64,000 nucleotides of DNA, taken from contig DDUV01000062.1 in assembly GCA_002344975.1 (NCBI GenBank), positions 127,521-191,520 of the forward strand, read 5' to 3'. The notes under the pieces were generated by a model, which was given only the letters and a program-made list of their open reading frames with translations, had not been told where the DNA came from and did not search any database. The translations under genes were made by a program, and so were the position numbers. Shown here in pieces: positions 1-9,298 of this stretch. The stretch is from Saprospiraceae bacterium UBA2329. GTDB lineage: Bacteria > Bacteroidota > Bacteroidia > Chitinophagales > Saprospiraceae. Numbering within the stretch: the first letter of the stretch is position 1; each line of letters starts with the position of its first letter.

Positions 1-1
1 C

Positions 2-1936
2 TTTGCCGTCTCGCAGGATATGAGCCGCCAAGTGAATGCCCTGCTGCAATACACCGCCGAAACCGCCCTGCGCCGGCTCAGCCCCGAAGAAATATTTAAA
101 CTGAAAAGCTACGACAAACCCGGCCTCGACCGCATCACCATGCGCGTCAATACGCAACGCTCTCGCGGCTGGGGGGGCTTTGGCTACCGGCGCTCGTTTC
201 CCACGCTGGAACAACTGACCGAACAAATGCCCATGCGCCGCCCCAAAGCTGCCCGCAGCGCCGTGATGCCCGAGTCGGCCTGGGAAATGGAAGATGTGGT
301 GAACGATCTGGCCGAACGCATCGCCGTCAGCCGGGCCAACGTCATCATTACGGGCAGCCCCGGATCAGGCAAAAGCACCGTTTTGCTCTCGGCTGTGCGC
401 CACATTACTCGCAACATGAAAAACAGCGGCCTGCAACTCAGCTTCTGGCGCATGTTGGCGCAGCGCATCACCGCAGGCTCCAAATACCTCGGCGAATGGC
501 AGGAAACCTGCGAAACGCTCATCGAGGAATTGCAGGCCTGTTCCGGCGTACTTTGGGTACCCGATGCAGCTCAGCTCCTGCTCACCGGCGGCAGCGGCCC
601 AGAAGACAGCGTGGCGGCTTTCATGCAGCCTTTTTTGCAAAATGGGCGGCTGCAACTCGTGGGAGAGGCTACCCCGCAGGAAGTGGAGAGCATGAAGCGC
701 AAATTGCCCGGCTTCACCGAGTGCTTTCAGGTCATTCGCCTGCCGGAGCTTTCAGAAAAACAGGTACACAGTATTTTGGAGCGGTTTGCGGCCATGGCGC
801 TCCAGCAACAAAACATCGGCATACAACCCGACGCGCTCAAGTTGGCCTGGCGCATTCTGCACCGTTACTATCCCTACGAGCAGTTTCCCGGCAAGGGCAT
901 CCGGTTCCTCTCGCGCTGCGTCAGCGATGCGGTCATTGCCGAATCAGAGACCATCACGGCCTCCGATGTCGTCCGACAGTTTGTACAGCAGACCGGTTTC
1001 CCGGAAATGTTCCTCCGCGATGATATGCTCATGGAAACCGAAGAACTGGCGCGGTTTTTCCAACAACGCATCAAAGGGCAGGAGGCCGCCATCCAACGCC
1101 TGTGCCGCATCATCAAGGTGTTCAAAACGGGCCTCAACAACCCGCACAAACCCATTGCCAACCTGCTCTTTGCCGGCCCCACCGGCGTGGGCAAAACCGC
1201 CGCTGCCAAAGCGCTGGCCGATTATTTCTTCGGCAAGGGCCGCAGCCAGACACCCTTGGTGCGCTTAGACATGAGCGAGTTCCAGTCGGCCTGGCAAATC
1301 GGGCGGCTCATCGGCGACGGGCGCGAACCCGGCCAGTTGGTGCGCGAAATCCGCGAACGCCCCTTCTCCGTACTCCTGCTCGACGAAGTGGAAAAAGCCG
1401 ATCCCGCCGTGTTTGACGCGCTCCTCAACGCATTAGACGAGGGCATCCTCACCGATGCTGCCGGCCGGGTGACGAACTTTCGCAACACCATCATCATTAT
1501 GACCACCAACCTCGGCGCCAACAGCGGGCCGCCCATCGGGTTCGCCGGCGAGCGCTCTGCCGCCGACAGTGCCCGCGCTGCCATTCTTAGGCATTTCAGG
1601 CCGGAGTTTGTCAATCGCATAGACGACATCGTGGTGTTCGAGCAGCTTTCCAAAGCGCATATTCAGGCCATTGCCGAAAAGGAATTGGAGGAATTTGCAC
1701 AGCGCGAGGGCTTCATTTCCAAGTCTTTACACCTTACTTTCTCTGAACGCGTGGCCCTGCACCTCACCGAAACCGGCTTCGACCCCGTGTATGGCGCCCG
1801 CCCGCTGCAACGGGCATTGGAACGCGAAGTGGCGGCCCCCCTGGCGGCCTGGCTCCTGAAACGGCCCAAACTGCGCGAGGCCACACTGCGCATTGATTTT
1901 GACGGCGGGTTGAAGGTGGATGTGGACCGGCAGTAG
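2..1936 (+). CDS. Clp-type double AAA+ ATPase, 5' end outside window
   Basis: A Hsp100/Clp-like AAA+ ATPase, probably a protein unfoldase or disaggregase. The frame is open from base 2, so the ATG at 20 may be internal and an N-terminal domain may lie outside the window. Residue numbers count from that ATG. Domain 1 has a P-loop GSPGSGKS (about 111-118), but its Walker B region reads LWVPDAAQ, without the usual acidic DE pair. Domain 2 is intact: GPTGVGKT (about 385-392), LLLDEVEKA (about 452-460) and the ClpB/ClpC-like FRPEFVNRID. A C-terminal D2-small domain follows (GFDPVYGARPLQRA). Domain 1 may bind but not hydrolyse ATP. This could be a ClpB/ClpC relative or a specialised paralogue; the missing N-terminus prevents a finer call. 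Confidence 0.85.
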   Translation, partial: FAVSQDMSRQVNALLQYTAETALRRLSPEEIFKLKSYDKPGLDRITMRVNTQRSRGWGGFGYRRSFPTLEQLTEQMPMRRPKAARSAVMPESAWEMEDVVNDLAERIAVSRANVIITGSPGSGKSTVLLSAVRHITRNMKNSGLQLSFWRMLAQRITAGSKYLGEWQETCETLIEELQACSGVLWVPDAAQLLLTGGSGPEDSVAAFMQPFLQNGRLQLVGEATPQEVESMKRKLPGFTECFQVIRLPELSEKQVHSILERFAAMALQQQNIGIQPDALKLAWRILHRYYPYEQFPGKGIRFLSRCVSDAVIAESETITASDVVRQFVQQTGFPEMFLRDDMLMETEELARFFQQRIKGQEAAIQRLCRIIKVFKTGLNNPHKPIANLLFAGPTGVGKTAAAKALADYFFGKGRSQTPLVRLDMSEFQSAWQIGRLIGDGREPGQLVREIRERPFSVLLLDEVEKADPAVFDALLNALDEGILTDAAGRVTNFRNTIIIMTTNLGANSGPPIGFAGERSAADSARAAILRHFRPEFVNRIDDIVVFEQLSKAHIQAIAEKELEEFAQREGFISKSLHLTFSERVALHLTETGFDPVYGARPLQRALEREVAAPLAAWLLKRPKLREATLRIDFDGGLKVDVDRQ

Positions 1937-1990
1937 GCGGTAGGTGTATGCAGTGACTGCCCGCTGCACACCGCCCACTGGATGCCACAT
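1935..1990. repeat. Degenerate 7-bp-periodic intergenic tract
   Basis: The spacer after the Clp-like gene can be read as consecutive 7-mers built on GGCGGTA / CTGCCCG / CTGCACA-type words. The same words recur near 13085-13140 and 34696-34737. Weak on its own; listed because the rhythm recurs elsewhere in the window. Confidence 0.35.
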
Positions 1991-2063
1991 ACTAAATTCG
2001 CTCCCCCACACAACCCGAACCCACAAAAAAGCATTTATTAAGCTCATTATCAACCTGACAATT

Positions 2064-3698
2064 ATGAAGCACAAATTCATCATCGGCGCCGTAGTGCTGG
2101 CTGCCGGCCTGAGCATCGCGGCAAGTCTCTCTCCGGTAAGCGACAAATTCTTCGAAATCTCCCGCAACATCGAGATTTACGCCAATGTCTATCGCGAACT
2201 CAACATGAACTATGTGGACGAGGTGGACCCCGGCAAACTCATGCGCACCGGCATTGACGCCATGGTAGGCTCCCTTGATCCCTTCACCAACTACATCTCC
2301 GAAGCAGACATTGAGTCTTACCGTCTCACCACGGAAGGCCGTTACAACGGCATCGGCGCTTCCAGCGAAAAAATAGGCGATTACACCACCATCACCGAAC
2401 TCTACCAGGGCTTTGCCGCCGACAAGGCCGGCCTCAAACCCGGCGACCAGATCATCGCCGTGGACGGCAAAGACGCCAAAGGCAAAGACCCCGAAGCCCT
2501 CAACGAGATCATGCGCGGCTTTCCGGGCACCTCCGTCAGCCTCACCATTCGCAGACCGGGCCGCAACGATGATTTCAAAGTCTCCCTGGTCCGCGCCGAA
2601 GTGGATGTACCCAATGTGCCGTACAGCGGCATGGTGGGCGACCACATCGGCTACGTCAACCTCACCACCTTCACGCAGGATGCAGGCCGCAATGTAGGCA
2701 ATGCCGTGCGCGAACTCAAAAACAGCGATCCCAACCTCAAGGGCGTCATCCTCGACCTGCGCGGCAACGGCGGCGGTTTGCTCAACGAAGCCGTCAATGT
2801 GTGCAATACCTTCATCGGCAAAGACTTGCTGGTGGCCACCAACCGCGGCAAAATCAAAGAACAGGATCGCGGCTTCAGCACCTTTATGCCCGCCGTGGAC
2901 GAAGACATTCCGCTCGTCGTGTTGATTGATAAAAAATCGGCCTCAGCCTCCGAAATCGTCAGCGGCACCATGCAGGATTACGACCGCGGCGTGCTGCTCG
3001 GCCAGCGTTCCTACGGCAAAGGCTTGGTGCAAAACATCATGGAAGTAGGCTACAATGCCCGCGTAAAAGTGACGACTGCCAAGTACTACATCCCCAGCGG
3101 ACGCTGCATCCAAAGTGTGGAATACAAAAATGGCGAACCGGTGGACATCCCCGACAGCCGCCGCGCCAAATTCACCACCCGCGCAGGCCGCACCGTACTC
3201 GACGGTGGTGGCGTCTCTCCCGACGTCGCACTCAAACAACCCGCCGACGAACCCATCGTCAAGGCGCTTGTGAATCAGCATCTTATCTTCGATTTTGTCA
3301 CGCAGTACTGCCTTCAGCATCCTTCTGTTGACTCGGTGGACCGTTTTAAATTCACCGACTTCGACGCCTTTTTGAAGTTCGTCGAATCCCGCGATTTCAA
3401 ATACGAAACCGACAGCGAAAAGCTCCTCCGCGAGTTCAAAGACAAGGCCGCCAAAGATGGTTACAAATTGGACAGCGAAATTGCAGCGCTGGAGCAAAAC
3501 ATCCGCAACGCCAAAAAAACAGCCATCGCCGGCTACCAAACCACCATCCTCGACCTCATCGAGCGCGAAATTGCAGGCCGCTATTATTACAAAACGGGCA
3601 AAATCAAAATGACGCTCCGCAACGACTCCGAAGTTACGGAAGCCAAAAAAGTACTCTTGGATACGGCCAGATACAAAAGCATTTTGAAAAAACAGTAG
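2064..3698 (+). CDS. S41 family C-terminal processing peptidase
   Basis: A periplasmic tail-specific (Ctp/Prc-like) protease that cleaves envelope proteins near their C-termini. The chosen ATG gives an N-terminal hydrophobic signal or anchor (MKHKFIIGAVVLAAGLSIAA), where a longer reading from 1944 would start inside the repeat tract. A PDZ domain lies around residues 95-180 (GLKPGDQIIAVDGK). The S41 core carries the Ser-Lys dyad: the middle Ser of SASASE (about S294) and Lys in SYGKGLVQ (about K319), 25 residues apart as in E. coli Prc and B. subtilis CtpA. The length of 544 aa fits Bacteroidota CtpA-type enzymes. The roughly 130-residue C-terminal extension is typical of the phylum. Confidence 0.92.
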   Translation: MKHKFIIGAVVLAAGLSIAASLSPVSDKFFEISRNIEIYANVYRELNMNYVDEVDPGKLMRTGIDAMVGSLDPFTNYISEADIESYRLTTEGRYNGIGASSEKIGDYTTITELYQGFAADKAGLKPGDQIIAVDGKDAKGKDPEALNEIMRGFPGTSVSLTIRRPGRNDDFKVSLVRAEVDVPNVPYSGMVGDHIGYVNLTTFTQDAGRNVGNAVRELKNSDPNLKGVILDLRGNGGGLLNEAVNVCNTFIGKDLLVATNRGKIKEQDRGFSTFMPAVDEDIPLVVLIDKKSASASEIVSGTMQDYDRGVLLGQRSYGKGLVQNIMEVGYNARVKVTTAKYYIPSGRCIQSVEYKNGEPVDIPDSRRAKFTTRAGRTVLDGGGVSPDVALKQPADEPIVKALVNQHLIFDFVTQYCLQHPSVDSVDRFKFTDFDAFLKFVESRDFKYETDSEKLLREFKDKAAKDGYKLDSEIAALEQNIRNAKKTAIAGYQTTILDLIEREIAGRYYYKTGKIKMTLRNDSEVTEAKKVLLDTARYKSILKKQ

Positions 3699-3704
3699 TC
3701 AGGC

Positions 3705-3760
3705 GCGCGCTTGAAGATGATGGCTTGGGGCTTGCAACTTACGGCTGTAGCCCTGAGCCA
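3705..3760. repeat. Degenerate 7-bp-periodic tract (GCTTGNN words)
   Basis: The spacer before obg reads as 7-mers gcttgaa / gatgatg / gcttggg / gcttgca / acttacg / gctgtag. It resembles the AGCTNNN tract at 54125. No open frame or hairpin terminator is evident. Confidence 0.4.
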
Positions 3761-3797
3761 ATCCGTTTATGTCTGACCGCTTTCCAAAACAGTTCCT

Positions 3798-3805
3798 TAC
3801 CTTTG
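3798..3805 (+). promoter_or_regulatory. Bacteroidota -7 box, TACCTTTG
   Basis: Matches the TAnnTTTG consensus of Bacteroidota housekeeping promoters, 19 nt before the obg ATG. No clear TTG is seen at -33. Confidence 0.45.
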
Positions 3806-3824
3806 CGCCCCAATTTTCAATATC

Positions 3825-4838
3825 ATGGCCGAACAGAACTTTGTTGACTACGTAAAAATATGCTGCCGCTCCGGCGCAGGAGGCGCAGGCTCCGTACATT
3901 TCCTGCGAGACAAACACACCGTACGCGGCGGCCCCGACGGCGGCGACGGCGGGCGAGGCGGCCATATCATCCTGCGCGGCAACCGCAACGTCTGGACCCT
4001 CCTCTCGCTCAAATACCGCAAGCATGTCATCGCCGGCAAAGGCGTGGACGGCAGCGGCAACAACTCCTCCGGCGCCTACGGCGAAGACATCTGGCTCGAC
4101 GTACCCCTCGGCACCGTAGCCAAAGACGCCGAAACCGGTGAGATAGAGTTCGAAATCACACAGCACGGCGAGGAGCGCGTACTCCTGTCCGGCGGTCGCG
4201 GTGGATGGGGCAATTCCCACTTCAAAACCCCTACCAACCAGGCGCCCCGCTACGCACAGCCCGGCGAGCCCGGCCGCGAAGAGTGGAAAATCCTGGAACT
4301 CAAAACATTGGCCGATGTAGGTTTGGTGGGCTTCCCCAATGCCGGCAAATCCACGCTGCTCTCGGTCGTATCAGCCGCCAAACCCGAAATCGCCGCCTAT
4401 CCTTTCACCACCATCGTGCCCAACCTCGGCATCGTGCAGTACCGCGATTCGCGCTCCTTCGTCATGGCCGACATACCCGGCATCATCGAAAACGCGCACC
4501 TCGGCAAGGGCCTCGGCCACCGCTTCTTGCGCCACATCGAGCGCAACTCCGCCCTGCTCTTCATGATCCCCTGCGACACCGAAGACATCTCCAAAGAGTA
4601 CGACATTTTGGTCAACGAACTGGAAATGTACAACCCCGAACTCTTAGACAAACCCCGCCTGCTCGCCATCACCAAATGCGACCTCATTGACGCAGAAATG
4701 CAACAACTCCTGCTGCCCGAACTGCCCGATGTGCCGTACCTCTTCATTTCTGCCGTAGCTCAGCAGGGCATCAACGAACTCAAAGACAAACTTTGGGAAA
4801 TGGTGTACCGCCCGGAAGACGACGAGGAGGAGATGTAG
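3825..4838 (+). CDS. obg: Obg/CgtA GTPase
   Basis: A ribosome-associated GTPase acting in late 50S assembly and stress control. The glycine-rich Obg fold fills residues 1-160 (many GG pairs, e.g. RGGPDGGDGGRGG). The G domain has G1 GFPNAGKST (about 169-177), G3 DIPGI (about 216) and the guanine-specificity motif TKCD (about 282). It ends at 337 aa in an acidic tail (EDDEEEM) without the larger C-terminal TGS-like domain of some Gram-positive Obg proteins. The ATG at 3825 gives the canonical N-terminus (NFVDYVKI). It stands alone, with a TACCTTTG promoter-like box upstream. Confidence 0.97.
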   Translation: MAEQNFVDYVKICCRSGAGGAGSVHFLRDKHTVRGGPDGGDGGRGGHIILRGNRNVWTLLSLKYRKHVIAGKGVDGSGNNSSGAYGEDIWLDVPLGTVAKDAETGEIEFEITQHGEERVLLSGGRGGWGNSHFKTPTNQAPRYAQPGEPGREEWKILELKTLADVGLVGFPNAGKSTLLSVVSAAKPEIAAYPFTTIVPNLGIVQYRDSRSFVMADIPGIIENAHLGKGLGHRFLRHIERNSALLFMIPCDTEDISKEYDILVNELEMYNPELLDKPRLLAITKCDLIDAEMQQLLLPELPDVPYLFISAVAQQGINELKDKLWEMVYRPEDDEEEM

Positions 4839-4925
4839 GGCAAACAAGAGGGGCATATATGTATTTACAAATTTGGAAAAATGGAGAAAAGGGCGTAAAC
4901 TTGTACGAAATTTTAATTCAACAAT

Positions 4926-5177
4926 ATGGAACAACTCGTGCTTCGTCAGTTGCAGCAATTACCACCTAAGCTCCAGCAGGAAGTGTTGGACTTTATTGGA
5001 TACTTATTGTCAAAACAACCGATGGCTTCGGAGCATACCGCCCCTGCTCTTCGATCAAAAGAATTGGAAGAAGCCATTCGTATCGTCAGAATGGGCTGCG
5101 ATATGCGTAGTTTTGGCGATGCTTCCAATTATCAAACAGCATCCAGAACCGAACGGTCTTTACCATTTCGCGACTAA
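4926..5177 (+). CDS. DUF2281/VapB-like antitoxin
   Basis: A small 83-aa protein whose N-terminus (LRQLQQLPPKLQQEVLDFIGYLL) matches the DUF2281 family, commonly the antitoxin partner of PIN-domain toxins. It has no signal peptide. The central and C-terminal parts are variable, as expected of the part that would bind the toxin. Its stop lies 6 nt before the ATG of the PIN protein, so the two should be co-transcribed. A second frame over the same DNA (4873-5193) is a shadow. Base composition is more AT-rich than the neighbours, consistent with horizontal gain. Confidence 0.8.
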   Translation: MEQLVLRQLQQLPPKLQQEVLDFIGYLLSKQPMASEHTAPALRSKELEEAIRIVRMGCDMRSFGDASNYQTASRTERSLPFRD

Positions 5178-5183
5178 TTGCCC

Positions 5184-5552
5184 ATGTACCTGATTGATAC
5201 AAACATTCTGATATATTCCGGGGAGTCCCGTTATGCCTCCTTACTACTCCCCTATGTGACAGATACAGCTAACGGCGTTTCACTGATAAGCCATATCGAG
5301 ACTTTAGGATTTCATCGAATTACTCCGGCTCAAATCACTTATTTCGGTAGCCTCTTTAAAATACTCCGAGTTCTTCCTATTAATGATGCCATTGCAAAAG
5401 AGGCTATCCAAATTCGTCAAAACAGAAAAGTGGCGCTTGGCGACGCCATTATTGCAGCCACTGCTTTAGTTTATGATGTAGAGATCGTAACACGAAATAC
5501 GGTTGACTTTACAGCAATACCTCATGTAAAAGTGATTAACCCAATTCCTTAA
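5184..5552 (+). CDS. PIN-domain toxin, VapC-like
   Basis: A 122-aa PIN-domain ribonuclease, likely the toxin of the pair with the DUF2281 protein. The N-terminal DTNILIY carries the first catalytic Asp. A Glu follows in ISHIETLG, an Asp in ALGDAIIAA and a last acidic position in TRNTVDF, the order of the PIN metal site. A TTG 6 nt upstream (5178) also opens the frame, but the ATG at 5184 gives the usual MYLIDTN start. Known relatives cleave tRNA or rRNA; the target cannot be read from sequence. Confidence 0.85.
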   Translation: MYLIDTNILIYSGESRYASLLLPYVTDTANGVSLISHIETLGFHRITPAQITYFGSLFKILRVLPINDAIAKEAIQIRQNRKVALGDAIIAATALVYDVEIVTRNTVDFTAIPHVKVINPIP

Positions 5553-5627
5553 AGTGTTCCCTCGGCCCCCTCACGCAACGCAGACCGCAGACTACAACCA
5601 CCCAAGCCCATTTTTTTGCGCAAGTAC

Positions 5628-5657
5628 TTGTAAAATAGAAAGATAAATATAACTTTG
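5628..5657 (+). promoter_or_regulatory. Promoter: TTG-N19-TAACTTTG
   Basis: TTG at 5628-5630 and TAACTTTG at 5650-5657, separated by 19 bp, match the Bacteroidota -33/-7 arrangement. It lies 60 nt before the ATG at 5718 and overlaps the upstream alternative start at 5655, which argues for the ATG at 5718. Confidence 0.6.
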
Positions 5658-5717
5658 CGCACGAAGCGACGGACACGGCAGGAAACAAAATGCCCGGCGC
5701 AGGAAACAGCAGAAGTA

Positions 5718-7907
5718 ATGGCCAGGATTTTCCCGTTTTACAAACAATTGGACGCCAACGATTGCGGCGCCTCGTGCCTGCGCATGATCGCGCGGTATCA
5801 CGGGCGTTACTACTCCTTGGACACCCTGCGGGAAATGACCTACATTGACAAACAGGGCGTATCCCTGCTTGGTATCAGCGACGCCGCCGAACGCATTGGT
5901 TTCCAAACGCTTGCCGCCAAACTCACCTACTCGCGCCTGTGCAAAGACATCCCGCTACCCTGCGTGGCCCACTGGAATCAGGAGCATTTTGTGGTGGTGC
6001 ATAAAGTAACCGAACGCCATGCCTGGATAGCCGATCCCGCCGCCGGAAAGTTTAAAATCTCCCGCGAGCAATTCCTCAAAAGCTGGGCCGGCGACCTCGA
6101 AAACGGCGAACCCTCCGGCATCCTGCTGCTGCTGCAACCCACCCCCGAATTTTACCAACGCGGAGAAACCAAAGCCGACAAAGGCGGGCTGGGCTATGTG
6201 TGGTCGTATTTCAGGCAGTACAGTTCCTACCTGCTCCAGATAGCGGCCGGCCTGCTCATCGGCGTGCTGCTGCAAATTGCCTTCCCCTTCATTTTGCGCG
6301 AAGTGGTGGACTCCGGCGTGCAGTCGGAAGACGTCCAACTCATCTACGCCGCCGTGCTGGGGCTGTTCGTACTCTTTGTCTCTCAACTCTTTGTGGAATA
6401 TGTGCGCGGCTGGATTTTGCTGCATGTGGGCGCGCGGGTAAACATCAACCTCATCTCCGATTTTTTAATCAAACTCACTCGCCTGCCTCTCCGCTATTTC
6501 GACACCAAAGTGACCGGCGACCTCCTGCAACGCATCACCGACCACGAGCGGGTGCAGCGCTTTTTGTCTTCCACCTCGCTGTTTTCGGTGTTTTCATTCT
6601 TCACTTTCATCTCGTTTTTCATGGTACTGGCCGTTTGGAATACCGGTGTCTTTTTGCTCTTCGCCGGCGGTACCTTGCTCAGCGTGCTTTGGTTTTACCT
6701 CTTTTCCACCTATCGCCGCGATCTGGACTACGCACGCTTCGATCAGGCCACCGACAACCAGAACAAACTCATGGAGTTGATCAACGGCATGCCCGACATC
6801 AAGCTCCACAACGCCGAAAAGCCCCGTCGCTGGGCTTGGGAACGCGCGCAGGCCAAGCTCTTCCATACCGCTTTGGACACCTTGCGAGTGGATCAGATAC
6901 AAAAAACCGGCGCCCAGTTTATCAACGAAGCCAAAAACATCATCATCCTGTTTTGGGTGGCGCTGCAAGTGGTAGAAGGCCACATGACACTGGGCATGAT
7001 GCTGGGCATTCAGTACATCATCGGCCAACTCAACGGCCCGCTCAATCAGTTCGTTGACTTCATCCGCTCCTATCAGGAGGCGCGCATCAGTCTGGAGCGC
7101 ATGAACGAAATTCATACCAAAGAAGACGAAGAACGCCTCGAAGACAAGATCAGCCTGCTGCCCGACTGGGGCGACCTCATCCTCGACCGCGTCTCTTTTC
7201 AATACGCCGGGCCGCACTCGCCCCTGATTCTCAAAAATGTACGCCTCCGTATTCCCAAAGGCAAAACCACCGCCATCGTGGGCGCCAGCGGCAGCGGCAA
7301 AACCACCCTGCTCAAACTACTGCTCAACTACTACCAACCCAACGAAGGCGCCGTCCGCATCGGCGACATCAACTTGGCCAATATCCAAAACCGGCTCTGG
7401 CGCCAGAAATGCGGCGCTGTGCTTCAGGATGGCTATATTTTCAACGACACCATTGCCCGCAACATCGCGCTGGGCGACGAGGTGATTGACAAATACCGCC
7501 TCCTTCAGGCTGTGAAAGCCGCCAACATGCAAACCTATGTGGAATCGTTGCCGCTGGGCTACAACACCCGCATCGGCGCCGACGGGCAGGGCCTGAGTCT
7601 GGGCCAAAAACAGCGCATCCTCATTGCCCGCGCCGTGTATAAATCGCCCGATTACCTCATTTTCGACGAAGCCACCTCGGCCTTGGATGCCTACAACGAA
7701 ATGATCGTGATGGAAAACTTAGCCGAGCATTTCAAAAACCGCACCATGGTCATCGTGGCGCACCGCCTCAGCACCGTCATGCACGCCGATTACATCGTGG
7801 TACTCGATTCGGGCGAGGTGGTGGAGCAGGGTACCCACGCACAGTTGGCCTACCAGCGCGGCGCCTATTATCATTTGATTAAGAATCAGTTGGAATTGGG
7901 AGCCTGA
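5718..7907 (+). CDS. C39-peptidase ABC exporter (type I secretion/bacteriocin type)
   Basis: A peptidase-containing ABC transporter that cleaves a leader after a double-glycine-like site and exports the peptide. The N-terminal C39 domain has Cys16 (DANDCGAS), His90 (QEHFVVVH) and Asp106 (ADPAAGK), so the protease looks active. A six-helix membrane domain follows (about 170-450). The nucleotide-binding domain has Walker A GASGSGKTT (about 522), signature LSLGQKQR (about 626), Walker B LIFDEATSALD and H-loop IVAHRLST. The length of 729 aa is normal. It leads a run with a membrane protein and an HlyD adaptor. No obvious precursor peptide was found beside it. Confidence 0.93.
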   Translation: MARIFPFYKQLDANDCGASCLRMIARYHGRYYSLDTLREMTYIDKQGVSLLGISDAAERIGFQTLAAKLTYSRLCKDIPLPCVAHWNQEHFVVVHKVTERHAWIADPAAGKFKISREQFLKSWAGDLENGEPSGILLLLQPTPEFYQRGETKADKGGLGYVWSYFRQYSSYLLQIAAGLLIGVLLQIAFPFILREVVDSGVQSEDVQLIYAAVLGLFVLFVSQLFVEYVRGWILLHVGARVNINLISDFLIKLTRLPLRYFDTKVTGDLLQRITDHERVQRFLSSTSLFSVFSFFTFISFFMVLAVWNTGVFLLFAGGTLLSVLWFYLFSTYRRDLDYARFDQATDNQNKLMELINGMPDIKLHNAEKPRRWAWERAQAKLFHTALDTLRVDQIQKTGAQFINEAKNIIILFWVALQVVEGHMTLGMMLGIQYIIGQLNGPLNQFVDFIRSYQEARISLERMNEIHTKEDEERLEDKISLLPDWGDLILDRVSFQYAGPHSPLILKNVRLRIPKGKTTAIVGASGSGKTTLLKLLLNYYQPNEGAVRIGDINLANIQNRLWRQKCGAVLQDGYIFNDTIARNIALGDEVIDKYRLLQAVKAANMQTYVESLPLGYNTRIGADGQGLSLGQKQRILIARAVYKSPDYLIFDEATSALDAYNEMIVMENLAEHFKNRTMVIVAHRLSTVMHADYIVVLDSGEVVEQGTHAQLAYQRGAYYHLIKNQLELGA

Positions 7908-7974
7908 GATCGGATCGTTCACTAAGCATCCCGACGACCACTAAAAACTCGCACATCACACAATCTGCCGTCTT

Positions 7975-9255
7975 ATGAAATTCCCCATTCCTGCCCTCAG
8001 CGACCGCAAGCTCCTGTTTCTCTTTGCCGTAGTACTCGCCTTTCTGGCCTTCCCCATGCGCGAGTGGTACCAAAACGGCGTTATTTGGGCCGATGCAGAG
8101 GGCTACTACATGTACCTGCCTGGCGTTTTTATTTACAACGGCTTTGAAAAAATACCCGTACGCGCTGATGGCCAGTTTCCGCATTATCCCGGCACGCAAA
8201 AGCGCTTTACCAAATACACCTGTGGCGTAGCCATGATGCAAACGCCCTTTTTTCTGGCTGCGCACGCCCGCGCCCGCGCCGAAGACAAAGCCGACGGATA
8301 CAGCACTTACTACATATATGGCGTACTCTGGGCAGCCCTGTTTTACGCGGTGGCCGGCGTCTGGATTTTGATCAAAACCCTGCGGCGACACTTCTCACAG
8401 ACAGTAGCCTGGACAGCGGTGATGGCCGTTTTTTGGGGCAGCAACCTCTACCATTACACCGTACACGAGCCGGGCATGTCGCATGTGTATTCGTTCTTTT
8501 TAGTGAGTTGTTTGCTTTGGCTTACGCCGAAATTGTACAAAGAAACCATTCAGCGCAAATGGATTTTTCTCATTGGCCTGGTTGCCGGCCTGATGGTACT
8601 CATTCGTCCTACCAACGTGGTGCTGCTCTTATACCCGGGCTTATTTGGCGTCGGTTCCTGGTCGGATTTCAAAGCCCGGCTTCAGTTTTTCGGGCGGCAC
8701 ATCGGGCAATTATGGCCGGCCGCGCTGCTGATTCTGGCCGCCTGGATACCGCAAATGCTGTATTGGCGCTACATGAGCGGCAACTGGATCATGTATTCCT
8801 ACGGCGATGAGGGCTTCATTTACTGGAACCATGCGCGCATGGCGCAGGTGTTGTTCGACATCAAAAACGGCTGGCTGCTTTTTAGTCCCATGATGGCCAT
8901 TGCATTGATCGGCATGGTAGCTGGGCTGTGGCGCAACCGCTACAACGAGCGTTGGATCGGCTTGGCCTGGCTCATCAGTTGGTACCTGTTTGCCAGTTGG
9001 TGGGCCTGGTGGTTCGGCGGCGCGTTCGGGCATCGCAGTTTTATAGACTTGTACCCGTTGCTGGCCATACCGTTTGCGGCAGTCGTGCAGGCGGTATGGA
9101 GTACTCGCAGCATCGTGCTCAAGGGGCTGTTTTTGCTGCTCTTGGGAGCGCTCGCCTACTACGGTCTCGGCCTCACGAGCCACTTTATCAGCCCGCACTA
9201 CGAGTGGCCTACCTGGCAGGCGGCCATAGAACTGATGCTGAAGGGGAAGTTTTGA
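7975..9255 (+). CDS. Polytopic membrane protein, GT-C-like candidate
   Basis: A 426-aa protein with about 9-11 predicted membrane helices. The first extracytoplasmic loop has an acidic, aromatic stretch (WADAEGYYMYLP), and an aromatic patch SWYLFASWWAWWFGGAFG precedes a last helix. An acidic motif in the first loop after helix 1 is the layout of GT-C lipid-sugar glycosyltransferases (PMT/GT39-like), but I see no diagnostic signature, so this is inference. It sits 67 nt after the ABC exporter and 43 nt before the HlyD gene. It could glycosylate or handle an exported product, or be an unrelated passenger. Confidence 0.65.
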   Translation: MKFPIPALSDRKLLFLFAVVLAFLAFPMREWYQNGVIWADAEGYYMYLPGVFIYNGFEKIPVRADGQFPHYPGTQKRFTKYTCGVAMMQTPFFLAAHARARAEDKADGYSTYYIYGVLWAALFYAVAGVWILIKTLRRHFSQTVAWTAVMAVFWGSNLYHYTVHEPGMSHVYSFFLVSCLLWLTPKLYKETIQRKWIFLIGLVAGLMVLIRPTNVVLLLYPGLFGVGSWSDFKARLQFFGRHIGQLWPAALLILAAWIPQMLYWRYMSGNWIMYSYGDEGFIYWNHARMAQVLFDIKNGWLLFSPMMAIALIGMVAGLWRNRYNERWIGLAWLISWYLFASWWAWWFGGAFGHRSFIDLYPLLAIPFAAVVQAVWSTRSIVLKGLFLLLLGALAYYGLGLTSHFISPHYEWPTWQAAIELMLKGKF

Positions 9256-9298
9256 TGTTTGGAAATTGGCATGAATTCTTAATTTTGATGAAAAATTC

